53,732 nt of DNA from an uncultured Ferrovibrio sp. (GTDB lineage: Bacteria > Pseudomonadota > Alphaproteobacteria > Ferrovibrionales > Ferrovibrionaceae). This document shows positions 26,292 to 34,572 of the stretch, in pieces (within the stretch, counting starts at the first letter, position 1; the number at the start of each line of letters is the position of its first letter). The stretch spans positions 1-53,732 of the forward strand of contig NZ_CALGPC010000005.1 in assembly GCF_937960835.1 (NCBI RefSeq), given 5' to 3'. The notes below the pieces were generated by a model, which made no database searches, was not told the origin of the DNA, and saw only the letters and a program-made list of their open reading frames with translations. The translations under genes and the position numbers were made by a program.

Positions 26292-26419
26292 ACGCCAGCG
26301 ACGATGCTGCCGACGGGCCGGCAGCCGGTAAGCCCGCAGCCGTCTAAAAGCCGCGCCCGCCCTTTTTCCGATCCGGCGCGTTGGTTAAGGTCTTCTCCTT
26401 CAAGACTGGAGGAGACGCA

Positions 26420-27016
26420 ATGCCCGTGCATGGCCCCGACGTGGTGCTCAACAACCCCGCCTATATCCACGAAACGGCGCAGATTTACGGCAAGGTCCGG
26501 CTGGAGGAAGGCAGTTCGGTCTGGATCAACGTGGCGATGCGGGCGGAGAATTACGAAATCGTCGTCGGGCCCTACACCAACATCCAGGACTTCTCCATGC
26601 TGCATGTGGGCGGACAGACCGGCACCTATATCGGCGCCCATTGCTCAATCACCCATCATTGCACCATCCATGGCTGCACCATCGGCGACAATTGCCTGAT
26701 CGGGATCGGCTCAACCATCATGGACGGCTGCGTGATCGGCAACAACTGCATCATCGGCGGCCATACCTTCCTGAAGGAAGGCACGGTGATCCCGGACAAT
26801 TCGGTGGTGGTCGGCAGCCCCGGCAAGGTCATCAAGACCCAGAACAACTATGTCCGGTGCCGGCTGAACGCCTGGCTATACTACCGGAACGCCCTGGCTT
26901 ACCGGCAGGGCCAGTACCGGGACTGGGACCAGCCGGAGATGGCCAAGGCTGTGGGCGAGGAAATCGCCCGGCTTACCGAGGAGCTGAAGGCCCTGGAAGC
27001 CGCCGGTCAGGCGTAA
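26420..27016 (+). CDS. Gamma-carbonic anhydrase-like hexapeptide-repeat protein
   Basis: The 198-residue protein is a left-handed beta-helix made of hexapeptide repeats ([LIV]-G-x-x-x-x), such as IGDNCLIGIGSTIMDG. The His residues expected to bind metal in trimeric gamma-carbonic anhydrases are present in GAHCSITHHCTIHG (first His of HH and the His five residues later). A C-terminal helix follows. The ATG at 26420 lies after GGAGGAG; an upstream in-frame ATG lacks a site. Family members (YrdA/PaaY/CaiE types) include active carbonic anhydrases and CoA-thioester hydrolases, so the reaction is uncertain. Confidence 0.88.
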   Translation: MPVHGPDVVLNNPAYIHETAQIYGKVRLEEGSSVWINVAMRAENYEIVVGPYTNIQDFSMLHVGGQTGTYIGAHCSITHHCTIHGCTIGDNCLIGIGSTIMDGCVIGNNCIIGGHTFLKEGTVIPDNSVVVGSPGKVIKTQNNYVRCRLNAWLYYRNALAYRQGQYRDWDQPEMAKAVGEEIARLTEELKALEAAGQA

Positions 27017-27166
27017 ATCAGCGCAGGAATCCCGCCGTGCCTTCGTGTAGTCGTTCAGGAACCATCGGCACGAGCAGGAAAACCCTGAATGGCCTCCTTG
27101 TTGTTGGCGCAACCGGCAATCGCGGCGCCGTATCCAGCCGCCGCCCCTCGCTGGCGGACTGACGCG

Positions 27167-27718
27167 ATGCAGGACGAAGACAATGCCCTGATCCAGCGCG
27201 TCGCCGCCGGCGATCACCGCGCGTACCAAAGCCTGGTCGAGCGGCATCTTCGGCATGCCGTAACCCTCGCCTATCGAGTGCTGTTCGACCGCGCCGACGC
27301 GGAGGAAGTGGCGCAGGAGGCCTTCCTGCGCGTCTGGCAGCATGCGGCGCGCTGGCGGCCCGATGGCGGCGCCAGTTTCCGCACCTGGCTGAACCGCGTC
27401 GTGGTCAACCTGTGCATCGACCGCAAGCGGCGGCCGAGCATGGCGGCCTTGGACGACCAGCCCGATCCGGTCGATCCGCAGGCCACGCCCTACGAAGCCC
27501 GCCTGGCCGGAGAAACCAGCGACCGTCTCGCCGCCGCCTTGCAGCGCCTGCCCGAACGCCAGCGCGCCGCCATCGTGCTCTGCTACTGGGAAGGCGAAAG
27601 CAACATTGCCGCCGCCGAAGCGCTTGGCGTCAGCGTCGGCGCGCTGGAATCCCTTCTGGTGCGTGCCAAACGCGCCCTGCGCGACGAACTTTCGCCCTTG
27701 CTGGGCAACAAGGAGTGA
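27167..27718 (+). CDS. ECF-family RNA polymerase sigma factor
   Basis: The 183-residue form starting at 27167 has sigma region 2 (ALIQRVAAGDHRAYQSLVERH, then DAEEVAQEAFLRVWQ) and region 4 (LPERQRAAIVLCYWEG, then AAAEALGVSVGALESLL as the DNA-recognition helix). An alternative ATG at 27089 adds 26 residues unlike any sigma factor, although it has a slightly better ribosome binding site. It is followed at once by a putative anti-sigma membrane protein and a CpxP-like periplasmic sensor, the layout of metal- or envelope-stress ECF systems such as Cnr. The regulon is not visible here. Confidence 0.9.
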   Translation: MQDEDNALIQRVAAGDHRAYQSLVERHLRHAVTLAYRVLFDRADAEEVAQEAFLRVWQHAARWRPDGGASFRTWLNRVVVNLCIDRKRRPSMAALDDQPDPVDPQATPYEARLAGETSDRLAAALQRLPERQRAAIVLCYWEGESNIAAAEALGVSVGALESLLVRAKRALRDELSPLLGNKE

Positions 27719-27722
27719 GGCC

Positions 27723-28157
27723 ATGAACCTCGACCGTTTCGCCATTCTGATCGAAGCCTACGGCACCGATCCGCGCCGCTGGCCGGCGGATGAGCGCGCT
27801 GCGGCGCAAGCCCTGCTGGCGGCTTCGACCGAAGCCCAGCGTCTGCTGCGCGAAGCAGAAGCGCTGGATGCATTGCTGTCGTCCCCGCTACCTGCCATCG
27901 AACCGAGCGCAGCCCTGCGCGCGCGCATCATGGCGCAGATCGCGCCTTCGGCTCCGGCGGTCCCAGGCTGGCGGATGCAAATCGCCGAAGCTTTCGCCCT
28001 GCTGTTCCCGAGCGGACGCATGGTACCGCAATTCGCCACCCTGGGGCTTGCGCTCGCCATCGGCATTGGTGCGGGCGTTGCCAATATCGGCGACGACGAC
28101 AGCGACCTGCTGACCCTGCAGCTCGCGGTCGCCACGCCGATCTACATCGAGGAGTAA
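27723..28157 (+). CDS. Putative membrane anti-sigma factor
   Basis: The 144-residue protein has a short cytoplasmic helical part (MNLDRFAILIEAYGTDPRRW, then ADERAAAQALLAAS), an Ala-rich linker, one transmembrane helix (about residues 100-123, FATLGLALAIGIGAGVA) and a short periplasmic tail. No zinc-finger HxxxCxxC motif is seen, so it is not a classic ZAS anti-sigma. Its position four bases after the ECF sigma gene and before the CpxP-like gene argues that it holds the sigma factor at the membrane. The role is inferred from position and topology. Confidence 0.72.
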   Translation: MNLDRFAILIEAYGTDPRRWPADERAAAQALLAASTEAQRLLREAEALDALLSSPLPAIEPSAALRARIMAQIAPSAPAVPGWRMQIAEAFALLFPSGRMVPQFATLGLALAIGIGAGVANIGDDDSDLLTLQLAVATPIYIEE

Positions 28158-28162
28158 AATCA

Positions 28163-28648
28163 ATGGCCGAAACTGCCCCCATCTCGCCGGCCCCGCAGAA
28201 GTCGCGGATGAACCGCTGGCTCGCCATCGGCCTGATCATTTCCGTCGCCTTCAACCTCGCCTTCATCGGCTGGGGCGCCACGCGCTTTGTCAAATTCCGG
28301 AGCATGACCGAGCAGTCGAGCGTCCATTTCGTCGACCGCATCGCGCGCAAGCTGCCCGATAATGCAGCCCGCGCTTTCCGCCAGGCCGTGGAGAATTCGC
28401 GCAAGAGCCAGGCGGTCTCGTTCAGCGACCTGCGTCGCGATATCGCATCCGCGCTTGCTGCCGAACCCTATGACCGCGCCCGCCTGGAAGCCCTGTTGCA
28501 GGAACACCGCAACCGCCTGGATCAGTTCCAGACCGGCATCCAGGCTGGATTGCTGGCCGCAGCCGATGCGATGACGCCCGAGCAGCGAAAACACTACGCC
28601 GAGCATATGCTGCGCCATGGCCCGCGCGGTGAGCGGCGGCCGCGCTGA
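28163..28648 (+). CDS. CpxP/CnrX-like periplasmic sensor protein
   Basis: The 161-residue protein has an N-terminal anchor helix (about residues 18-40, WLAIGLIISVAFNLAFIGWG) and a helical periplasmic domain with charged heptads ending AADAMTPEQRKHYAEHML, resembling the LTxxQ region of the CpxP/Spy/CnrX family. In Cnr systems the sensor binds metal and releases the sigma factor through the anti-sigma protein. Its gene follows the anti-sigma gene by 5 bp. The His and Met residues that could bind metal are mostly near the C-terminus; the signal sensed is unknown. Confidence 0.78.
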   Translation: MAETAPISPAPQKSRMNRWLAIGLIISVAFNLAFIGWGATRFVKFRSMTEQSSVHFVDRIARKLPDNAARAFRQAVENSRKSQAVSFSDLRRDIASALAAEPYDRARLEALLQEHRNRLDQFQTGIQAGLLAAADAMTPEQRKHYAEHMLRHGPRGERRPR

Positions 28649-28709
28649 CCGATCCCCGCTTGTAACCCTGCCCCAGCCTGTTTAGCGTGGGCATCTCAGG
28701 GAGGTGCCC

Positions 28710-29714
28710 ATGCTGAATGTGGTCATTACCGGCGGTGCTGGATTCCTCGGCCAGAAGCTGGCCAGAGAGTTGCTTAACCGTGGCAGCCTGATCGGCCCTG
28801 ACGGACAACCGCAGCCGATCAGCCGCCTGACCCTCTTCGATACCGTGGCGGCCAGGGGGCCTGACGATCTGCGGGTGCAGATTCAAACCGGCGATATCGG
28901 CGACGGCGCCACGGTACTGAAACTGATCGGTCCCGATACGCATTCCGTTTTCCATCTCGCGGCCATCGTCTCAGCCGGCGCCGAAGCCGATTTCGACGGC
29001 GGCTATCGTGTGAACCTGGAAGGCACCAGACATGTGCTGGAAGCCTGCCGCGCGGTGGTGACGCATGCGCCGCGGCTGGTTTTCGCCTCCTCGGTCGCCG
29101 TCTATGGCGGCAAACTGCCCAAGGCGGTGACTGACGATACGCCGCAGCGGCCGACGACGTCTTACGGCGTGCAGAAGCTGAGCGGCGAACTGCTGATCAA
29201 CGACTACAGCCGCAAGGGCTTTGTCGATGGCCGCGCGCTTCGGCTGCCGACCATCATGGTCCGTCCCGGCCGGCCGAACAAAGCCGCCTCGACCTGGGCC
29301 AGCTCGATCATTCGCGAGCCGCTGTCAGGCGTCGATGTGGTCTGCCCGGTGCGGCCAGACAGCCCGATGGCCTGTCTGTCGCCGCGGCGCACCATCGATG
29401 CCTTCATCCAGGCGCACAACCTGCCGGCCGAGAGTTTCGGCACCGACCGTGCGCTGCTGCTCACCGGCATCCGCGTCACGGCCGGCGAAATGGCGGCGGC
29501 GGTCGAACGCAACAAGGGCAACCGCAAGATCGGCACCATTCACTGGCAGCCTGACGCAGCGATCCAGAAGATTGTCGATGGCTGGCCCGGCGAAACGCGG
29601 TCCGAGCGCGCCGCGGCGCTGGGTTTCACCCATGACGCCTCCATCGATGAAATCGTTCAGGCCTTCATCGCCGACGATCTCGACAGCCAGATCAAAAGCC
29701 TCCAGTCCAACTAA
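28710..29714 (+). CDS. denD: D-erythronate dehydrogenase-like NAD-dependent epimerase family protein
   Basis: The 334-residue extended-SDR protein has the Rossmann motif TGGAGFLG at its start, VFHLAAIVS, the catalytic Ser-Ser in FASSVAVYGG and the Tyr-x-x-x-Lys of SYGVQKLSGE. The LPTIMVRPGRPNKAAS and FIREP-type stretch (SSIIREPLSG) match D-erythronate dehydrogenase (DenD), which oxidises D-erythronate to 2-oxo-D-erythronate. The ATG at 28710 follows GGGAGG; a GTG at 28704 overlaps that site. It may work with the OtnI/Hyi-like protein at 19457. A specific substrate other than erythronate is possible. Confidence 0.82.
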   Translation: MLNVVITGGAGFLGQKLARELLNRGSLIGPDGQPQPISRLTLFDTVAARGPDDLRVQIQTGDIGDGATVLKLIGPDTHSVFHLAAIVSAGAEADFDGGYRVNLEGTRHVLEACRAVVTHAPRLVFASSVAVYGGKLPKAVTDDTPQRPTTSYGVQKLSGELLINDYSRKGFVDGRALRLPTIMVRPGRPNKAASTWASSIIREPLSGVDVVCPVRPDSPMACLSPRRTIDAFIQAHNLPAESFGTDRALLLTGIRVTAGEMAAAVERNKGNRKIGTIHWQPDAAIQKIVDGWPGETRSERAAALGFTHDASIDEIVQAFIADDLDSQIKSLQSN

Positions 29715-29731
29715 ACAAAACGAGTCTTCCC

Positions 29732-30916
29732 ATGAGCAAGCCCAGCAAGCCCGTCCTCGACATGGTCCGGCAGTTGATCGAAATGCCGACCGTGAGCCGC
29801 GATTCCAACCTGGATCTGATCCACTGGATCCGCGACCACCTCAAATCGCTTGGCGTCGAGGCCACGCTTGTGCATGACGCGACCGGCAAGAAGGCCAATC
29901 TCTACGCGACGTTGGGGCCGCAGGACAAACCCGGCATCGTGCTGTCGGGCCATACCGACGTGGTGCCGATCGACGGCCAGGAATGGGATACCGATCCCTT
30001 CAAGCTGACCGAAAAGGACGGCAAGCTCTATGGCCGCGGTACCTCCGACATGAAGAGCTTCGTCGCCACCGCGCTGGCCTTCGCGCCGAAATTCCTCGCC
30101 CAGCCGCTGGAGACGCCGATCCATTACGCCTTCACCTATGACGAGGAAGTCGGCTGCCTAGGCGCCAAGCGGCTGATCGAGGTGCTGCGCGAGATGCCAG
30201 TCAAACCAAAGGCCTGCATCGTCGGTGAGCCGACCGAAATGCAGGTCATCGCACAGCATAAGGGAAAGAAGAGCTGGCGCGTCGATGTGCGCGGCTTCGA
30301 GTGCCATTCCTCATTGACCCATCTCGGCGCCAACGCGGTGGAAGCCGCCGCCGAACTGATCGCCTTCATCAAGCAGCTTGCCCGCAAGAAGCGTGATCAC
30401 GGCCCCTTCGATCCCGAATTCGCCCCGCCCTACACCTCGCTGCATACCGGCACCGTGCATGGCGGCACCGCGCTGAACATTGTGCCGAAGGACTGCAGCT
30501 TCCTGTGGGAGATCCGCTATCTGCCGCAGGACGATGTCGATGCGCTGTTCGCCGAGGTGGAAGCTTTTGCGCGGACCAAACTGGAGCCTGAACTGAAGGC
30601 CATAGATCCAAATTGCGGCATCACGTTCACGCAGATCTCCGAATTCCCGGGCCTCGCCACCGACGACCGCGCCGGGGTGGTGGAACTGGCCAAGGCGCTG
30701 ACGGGTGCGAACCGGGTGCAGAAAGTGGCGTTCGGCACCGAGGCCGGGCTGTTCTCGGAAATGGGCATCCCGACCATCGTCTGCGGCCCCGGCTCCATCG
30801 AGCAGGCTCATAAACCCAATGAATTCATCGAACTAAGCCAGATCGCGCTGTGCGAGGCCTTCCTCGATCGGCTGCTGGAGCGGGTGAAGACCGGCGGCCC
30901 CGCCCTGCCGATCTGA
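29732..30916 (+). CDS. argE: Acetylornithine deacetylase-like M20 metallopeptidase
   Basis: The 394-residue M20-family hydrolase has the dizinc ligands His-x-Asp in SGHTDVVPIDG, Asp in YGRGTSDMKS, the Glu-Glu pair in TYDEEVGCLG, Glu/Asp-type VGEPTEM and His in the C-terminal EQAHKPNEF. The first domain opening MPTVSRDSNLDLIHWIRDHL matches ArgE, which removes the acetyl group from N-acetylornithine in arginine synthesis. It follows the DenD-like gene by 17 bp on the same strand and may be co-transcribed. ArgE paralogues in catabolic operons sometimes cleave other N-acyl amino acids. Confidence 0.88.
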   Translation: MSKPSKPVLDMVRQLIEMPTVSRDSNLDLIHWIRDHLKSLGVEATLVHDATGKKANLYATLGPQDKPGIVLSGHTDVVPIDGQEWDTDPFKLTEKDGKLYGRGTSDMKSFVATALAFAPKFLAQPLETPIHYAFTYDEEVGCLGAKRLIEVLREMPVKPKACIVGEPTEMQVIAQHKGKKSWRVDVRGFECHSSLTHLGANAVEAAAELIAFIKQLARKKRDHGPFDPEFAPPYTSLHTGTVHGGTALNIVPKDCSFLWEIRYLPQDDVDALFAEVEAFARTKLEPELKAIDPNCGITFTQISEFPGLATDDRAGVVELAKALTGANRVQKVAFGTEAGLFSEMGIPTIVCGPGSIEQAHKPNEFIELSQIALCEAFLDRLLERVKTGGPALPI

Positions 30917-30917
30917 T

Positions 30918-30966
30918 CCAAACTGAGCCAAACTCCGCCAAACTGGACCAAAAGAGCCAAGTTGAG
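30918..30966. repeat. 10-bp tandem repeats after argE
   Basis: Five units beginning CCAAA or CCAAG follow one another with a period of 9-10 bp (CCAAACTGAG, CCAAACTCCG, CCAAACTGGA, a 9-bp unit, CCAAGTTGAG), immediately after the argE stop codon. The period equals one helical turn. No protein binding site of this form is known to me. Confidence 0.6.
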
Positions 30967-31015
30967 CCCGCCCGGCATACACTGCTATTCCTAGGGGAGC
31001 GCACCACCGGGCGGG
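30967..31015 (+). other. GC-rich inverted repeat
   Basis: CCCGCCCGG (30967-30975) pairs with CCGGGCGGG (31007-31015) across a 31-base loop. No U-tract follows, so it is not a standard terminator. The rest of the 212-bp gap between argE and the PAS gene shows no gene. Confidence 0.4.
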
Positions 31016-31128
31016 TAAGAAACAGAGTACGATAGGGGAACGTCAACGGGGGGATTTCATTGCAGCAGATAGGTGCTATGCAAAAAGTGGTATTGTGCAG
31101 CGCGGCATAGCCTGCTACCAGCCAGCTC

Positions 31129-31650
31129 ATGCCACACGCCATGCTGAAAACACGGACCGAGTTGCATCCCAATATCGCTGCCCTGCAGAGCGCTCTGGCA
31201 CGCGCGGAATGCCAAGACATCCGCGATTTTGTCACCCATATGCTGGCGATCCATCCCAAAGACCGCCTGCCCTCGCGGTCCGATTTCGACCCCTTGCGCA
31301 TTCCGCAGCTATTGCCCGGCATCGTATTGGTCCGCGTCGAGCCACCGCTGAAACCCGGCGGTTCGAACCGCTTCCGCATCCTGGTGGCCGGCGAGACGGT
31401 GCTGCGCGCGCTGGAGATGCCGCTGATCGGCCGCTATGTCGACGAGATATCGGCCGGCTCCGAGGGCGGCCATGTCATTGTCGATGTGCGTCAGAAGGTG
31501 GTGGATACCGGACAGGTCTATTACTGGAATGGCGCGCCCCGCATGCGCTTCCGACTGGATTTCGCCGGCGTGGAATACTGCCACTGCCCGCTGGCCGCCG
31601 ACGGCAAGACCGTTGACCACGTTCTCACCTATTTCCATTACAAGGCCTGA
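31129..31650 (+). CDS. PAS_5-domain protein
   Basis: The 173-residue protein has the PAS_5 layout seen mainly in Rhodospirillales: an N-terminal IRDFVTHMLAIHPKDRLPSR, a central PQLLPGIVLVRVE and RFRILVAGETVLRALEMPLIG, and a C-terminal FRLDFAGVEYCHCPLAADGKT. PAS folds bind small ligands or mediate contacts, but this group has no known function and carries no output domain. Start codons at 31129 and 31141 are both possible. It appears monocistronic. Confidence 0.8.
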   Translation: MPHAMLKTRTELHPNIAALQSALARAECQDIRDFVTHMLAIHPKDRLPSRSDFDPLRIPQLLPGIVLVRVEPPLKPGGSNRFRILVAGETVLRALEMPLIGRYVDEISAGSEGGHVIVDVRQKVVDTGQVYYWNGAPRMRFRLDFAGVEYCHCPLAADGKTVDHVLTYFHYKA

Positions 31651-31698
31651 CACCCTGTAGAGCGTCAAGCGCGGCGTAAGCCGTGGCCATAAAGCCGA

Positions 31699-31725
31699 CG
31701 CCCGGCAGGGAACCCCGGCCGGGCG
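31699..31725 (-). terminator. Possible terminator of the lon-HU transcript
   Basis: A perfect 8-bp stem (CGCCCGGC with GCCGGGCG) with an 11-base loop lies 40 bp past the HU stop codon. The minus-strand tail is only weakly U-rich, so efficiency is uncertain. Confidence 0.4.
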
Positions 31726-31732
31726 GGAGATC

Positions 31733-31760
31733 GGCTGTAAAGATCAGGCTGTAAAGATCA
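31733..31760. repeat. 14-bp perfect tandem duplication
   Basis: GGCTGTAAAGATCA occurs twice head to tail immediately after the HU stop codon. It looks like a recent slippage duplication and has no evident function. Confidence 0.75.
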
Positions 31761-31764
31761 GTGT

Positions 31765-32040
31765 TTAGGTGCTGACCGCTTCCTTAAGCGTCTTGCCGGC
31801 CCGGAACTTGGGCTGCCTGGTCGGCGGCAAATCAATGCGCTCACCCGTGCGCGGATTGCGCCCGGGGCTGGCGGCACGCGTGCCGACGAAGAAGCTGCCG
31901 AAGCCGACGATCCGGACTTCCTCACCGCGGCGAAGCGCCTCGGTGATCAGGCTGAATATCGATTCCACGGCACGCTCGGCCTGCTCTTTAGTGAGACCGG
32001 AACTGTCGCGAAGCTGGGCCATTAGATCCTGCTTATTCAC
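31765..32040 (-). CDS. hup: DNA-binding protein HU
   Basis: The 91-residue nucleoid protein has the HU/IHF signature VGFGSFFVGTRAASPGRNPRTGE, with the beta-arm Arg-Asn-Pro motif that inserts into the minor groove. A GTG start at 32040 follows GGAGG by 7 bases. It sits 15 bp after lon on the same strand, the usual lon-hup order in proteobacteria, and so is co-transcribed with the heat-shock protease. Confidence 0.95.
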   Translation of the reverse strand: MNKQDLMAQLRDSSGLTKEQAERAVESIFSLITEALRRGEEVRIVGFGSFFVGTRAASPGRNPRTGERIDLPPTRQPKFRAGKTLKEAVST

Positions 32041-32055
32041 GCTACTGCCTCCGGA

Positions 32056-34470
32056 TCAGTGCTTGACCATGCCTTCTCGATCACCTTCCGCCTCGGTGTC
32101 TACCACCGCAGGCTTGGTGAGATCGTCTACGTCGCTCCACTCGATCGGCGTCAATTCGCCGACCAGAGCGTGCCTGAGCACTTCCTCGCAGGTCGCCACC
32201 GGCACGATTTCGAGGCCCTTCTTCACGTTATCCGGAATGTCGACGAGATCTTTCTCGTTCTCCTTCGGGATCAGGACCTTCTTGATACCGCCACGATGGG
32301 CCGCGAGCAGCTTCTCCTTGAGGCCGCCAATCGGCAGCACCCGGCCGCGCAGCGTGACTTCGCCGGTCATCGCGACATCCTTGCGCACCGGAATGCCGGT
32401 GAGCACGGAAACGATCGAGGTGACCATCGCCACGCCAGCGGACGGACCGTCCTTTGGCGTCGCGCCCTCAGGCACGTGGATATGGATGTCGCGCTTGTCG
32501 AAGACCGGCGGCTTGACGCCGAAGGCAACAGCCCGCGAGCGTACGTAGGAGCGCGCAGCCTGCACGGACTCCTGCATGACTTCACCAAGCTTGCCGGTGA
32601 TGGTCATGCGGCCCTTGCCGGGCAGCATGACAGCTTCGATCGACAGCAATTCGCCACCTACTTCAGTCCAGGCCAGGCCGGTGGTAACACCGACCATGTC
32701 CTCGAGTTCCGCCTCGCCATAGCGATACCGGCGGACGCCGGCATACTTGTCCAGATTCTTGGGCGTGACCTTGATCGACTTCACGTCCTTGGACAGGATT
32801 TCCTTCACCGCCTTGCGGGTCAGGTTGGCCAGCTCGCGCTCCAGCGAACGGACGCCGGCTTCGCGAGTGTAGTAGCGGACCAGATCGCGCAGCGCGTCGT
32901 CGGTGATCGACCACTCACCCTTCTTCAGGCCGGCAGCCTCCATCTGCTTTTCGATCAGATGACGCTTGCAGATTTCCACCTTCTCATCCTCGGTGTAGCC
33001 GGGGATGCGGATGATCTCCATGCGATCCAGCAGCGGCTGCGGCATGCGCAGGCTGTTGGCCGTGCAGATGAACATCACGTCCGAGAGGTCGTAATCGACT
33101 TCGAGGTAATGGTCGTTGAAGGTATTGTTCTGCTCGGGGTCGAGCACTTCCAGCAGCGCCGATGACGGATCACCGCGGAAGTCCTGGCCCATCTTGTCGA
33201 TCTCGTCGAGCAGGAAGAGCGGATTGGTGGTCTTCGCCTTCTTCATCGACTGGATGATCTTGCCTGGCATCGAGCCGATATAGGTGCGCCGGTGACCGCG
33301 AATCTCGGCCTCGTCGCGTACGCCGCCGAGCGACACACGGACGAAGTTGCGGCCGGTGGCGCGCGCAATCGACTTGCCAAGCGAGGTCTTACCCACGCCG
33401 GGCGGGCCGACGAGGCAGAGGATCGGACCTTTAAGCTTGCCCGAGCGCTGCTGCACGGCGAGGTATTCGAGGATGCGCTCCTTGACCTTCTCCAGACCGT
33501 AATGGTCGTCGTTCAGCACCTTCTCGGCGTTCTTGATGTCCTTCTTGACCTTGCTGCGCTTCTGCCACGGGATCGACAGCATCCAGTCGAGATAGTTGCG
33601 GATCACCGTCGCTTCGGCCGACATCGGGCTCATGGAGCGCAGCTTCTTGACCTCGGCCTGGGCCTTCTCGCGCGCTTCCTTGCTGAGGCGCGTCTTCTTG
33701 ATGCGCTGCTCGATCTCGGCGACCTCGTCGCGGCCTTCCTCGCCTTCGCCCAGCTCCTTCTGGATCGCCTTGAGCTGTTCGTTGAGGTAATACTCGCGCT
33801 GGGTCTTCTCCATCTGGCGCTTCACGCGCGAGCGGATCTTCTTCTCGACCTGCAGAACGCCGATCTCGCCTTCCATCATCGCGTAGACGCGTTCTAGGCG
33901 CTCAACGACGTTGGAGATTTCCAGCAGATCCTGCTTGTCGCTGATCTTGATGGTGAGATGCGAGGCAACCGTGTCGGCAAGCTTCGACGGATCGTCGATC
34001 TGGTTGAGCGACACCAGCACCTCCGGCGGGATCTTCCGGTTGAGCTTCACATACTGCTCGAACTGGTTGATCACCGAGCGCGACAGCGCTTCGGTCTCGC
34101 GGCTCTCACCGACATCGTCGGGCAGCGTCTCGGCCTCGACCTGGAAGAAGTCTTCGTTGTCGATGAACTTCACGATGCGGGCGCGCTGGCTGCCCTCGAC
34201 GAGAACCTTCACCGTGCCGTCCGGCAGGCGCAGCAATTGCAGCACTGAGGCGATGGTACCGACAGAATGGATGTCGTCTGCGGTCGGGTTGTCCTGACCG
34301 GCGTTCTTCTGGGCGACAAGCAGGATCTGCTTGTCGTCCTTCATCACGTCCTCAAGCGCACGCACCGACTTCTCGCGGCCCACGAAAAGGGGCACGATCA
34401 TGTGCGGGAATACGACGATGTCCCGCAACGGCAGGACAGGGAAAACTTGGGCGCGAGGCGATGTAAACAT
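32056..34470 (-). CDS. lon: ATP-dependent protease Lon (LonA)
   Basis: The 804-residue cytoplasmic protease has an N-terminal LON substrate domain (VLPLRDIVVFPHMIVPLFVG), a coiled-coil, the AAA+ module with Walker A GPPGVGKTSLGKS and Walker B FLLDEIDK, and the C-terminal protease domain with the catalytic Ser in PKDGPSAGVAM and the Lys about 40 residues later. The start at 34470 gives the standard MFTSPRAQVFPVLPLRD beginning; an upstream frame of 20 extra residues is not conserved. Transcription probably starts at the RpoH-type promoter at 34544-34572. Confidence 0.97.
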   Translation of the reverse strand: MFTSPRAQVFPVLPLRDIVVFPHMIVPLFVGREKSVRALEDVMKDDKQILLVAQKNAGQDNPTADDIHSVGTIASVLQLLRLPDGTVKVLVEGSQRARIVKFIDNEDFFQVEAETLPDDVGESRETEALSRSVINQFEQYVKLNRKIPPEVLVSLNQIDDPSKLADTVASHLTIKISDKQDLLEISNVVERLERVYAMMEGEIGVLQVEKKIRSRVKRQMEKTQREYYLNEQLKAIQKELGEGEEGRDEVAEIEQRIKKTRLSKEAREKAQAEVKKLRSMSPMSAEATVIRNYLDWMLSIPWQKRSKVKKDIKNAEKVLNDDHYGLEKVKERILEYLAVQQRSGKLKGPILCLVGPPGVGKTSLGKSIARATGRNFVRVSLGGVRDEAEIRGHRRTYIGSMPGKIIQSMKKAKTTNPLFLLDEIDKMGQDFRGDPSSALLEVLDPEQNNTFNDHYLEVDYDLSDVMFICTANSLRMPQPLLDRMEIIRIPGYTEDEKVEICKRHLIEKQMEAAGLKKGEWSITDDALRDLVRYYTREAGVRSLERELANLTRKAVKEILSKDVKSIKVTPKNLDKYAGVRRYRYGEAELEDMVGVTTGLAWTEVGGELLSIEAVMLPGKGRMTITGKLGEVMQESVQAARSYVRSRAVAFGVKPPVFDKRDIHIHVPEGATPKDGPSAGVAMVTSIVSVLTGIPVRKDVAMTGEVTLRGRVLPIGGLKEKLLAAHRGGIKKVLIPKENEKDLVDIPDNVKKGLEIVPVATCEEVLRHALVGELTPIEWSDVDDLTKPAVVDTEAEGDREGMVKH

Positions 34471-34543
34471 GCGGCAATCAATCCTGAAGGGCGGCCGCCG
34501 GAACGGTCGGATTTGATCGTCCTTTGCCACCTGATGCTAGTTA

Positions 34544-34572
34544 ACATGGGAATTCCGGCAAGGTCCGTCAAG
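34544..34572 (-). promoter_or_regulatory. RpoH (sigma-32) promoter of lon
   Basis: On the minus strand CTTGAC (34572-34567) and CCATGT (34549-34544) are separated by exactly 17 bp, matching the alphaproteobacterial sigma-32 consensus CTTGAC-N17-CCATnT. The predicted 5' leader is about 65 nt. Confidence 0.75.

Noticed and set aside
25862..26641. A 259-codon minus-strand frame over the rhodanese remnant and the carbonic-anhydrase-like gene
   Set aside because: It is antisense to a well-conserved hexapeptide-repeat gene and has no recognisable features.
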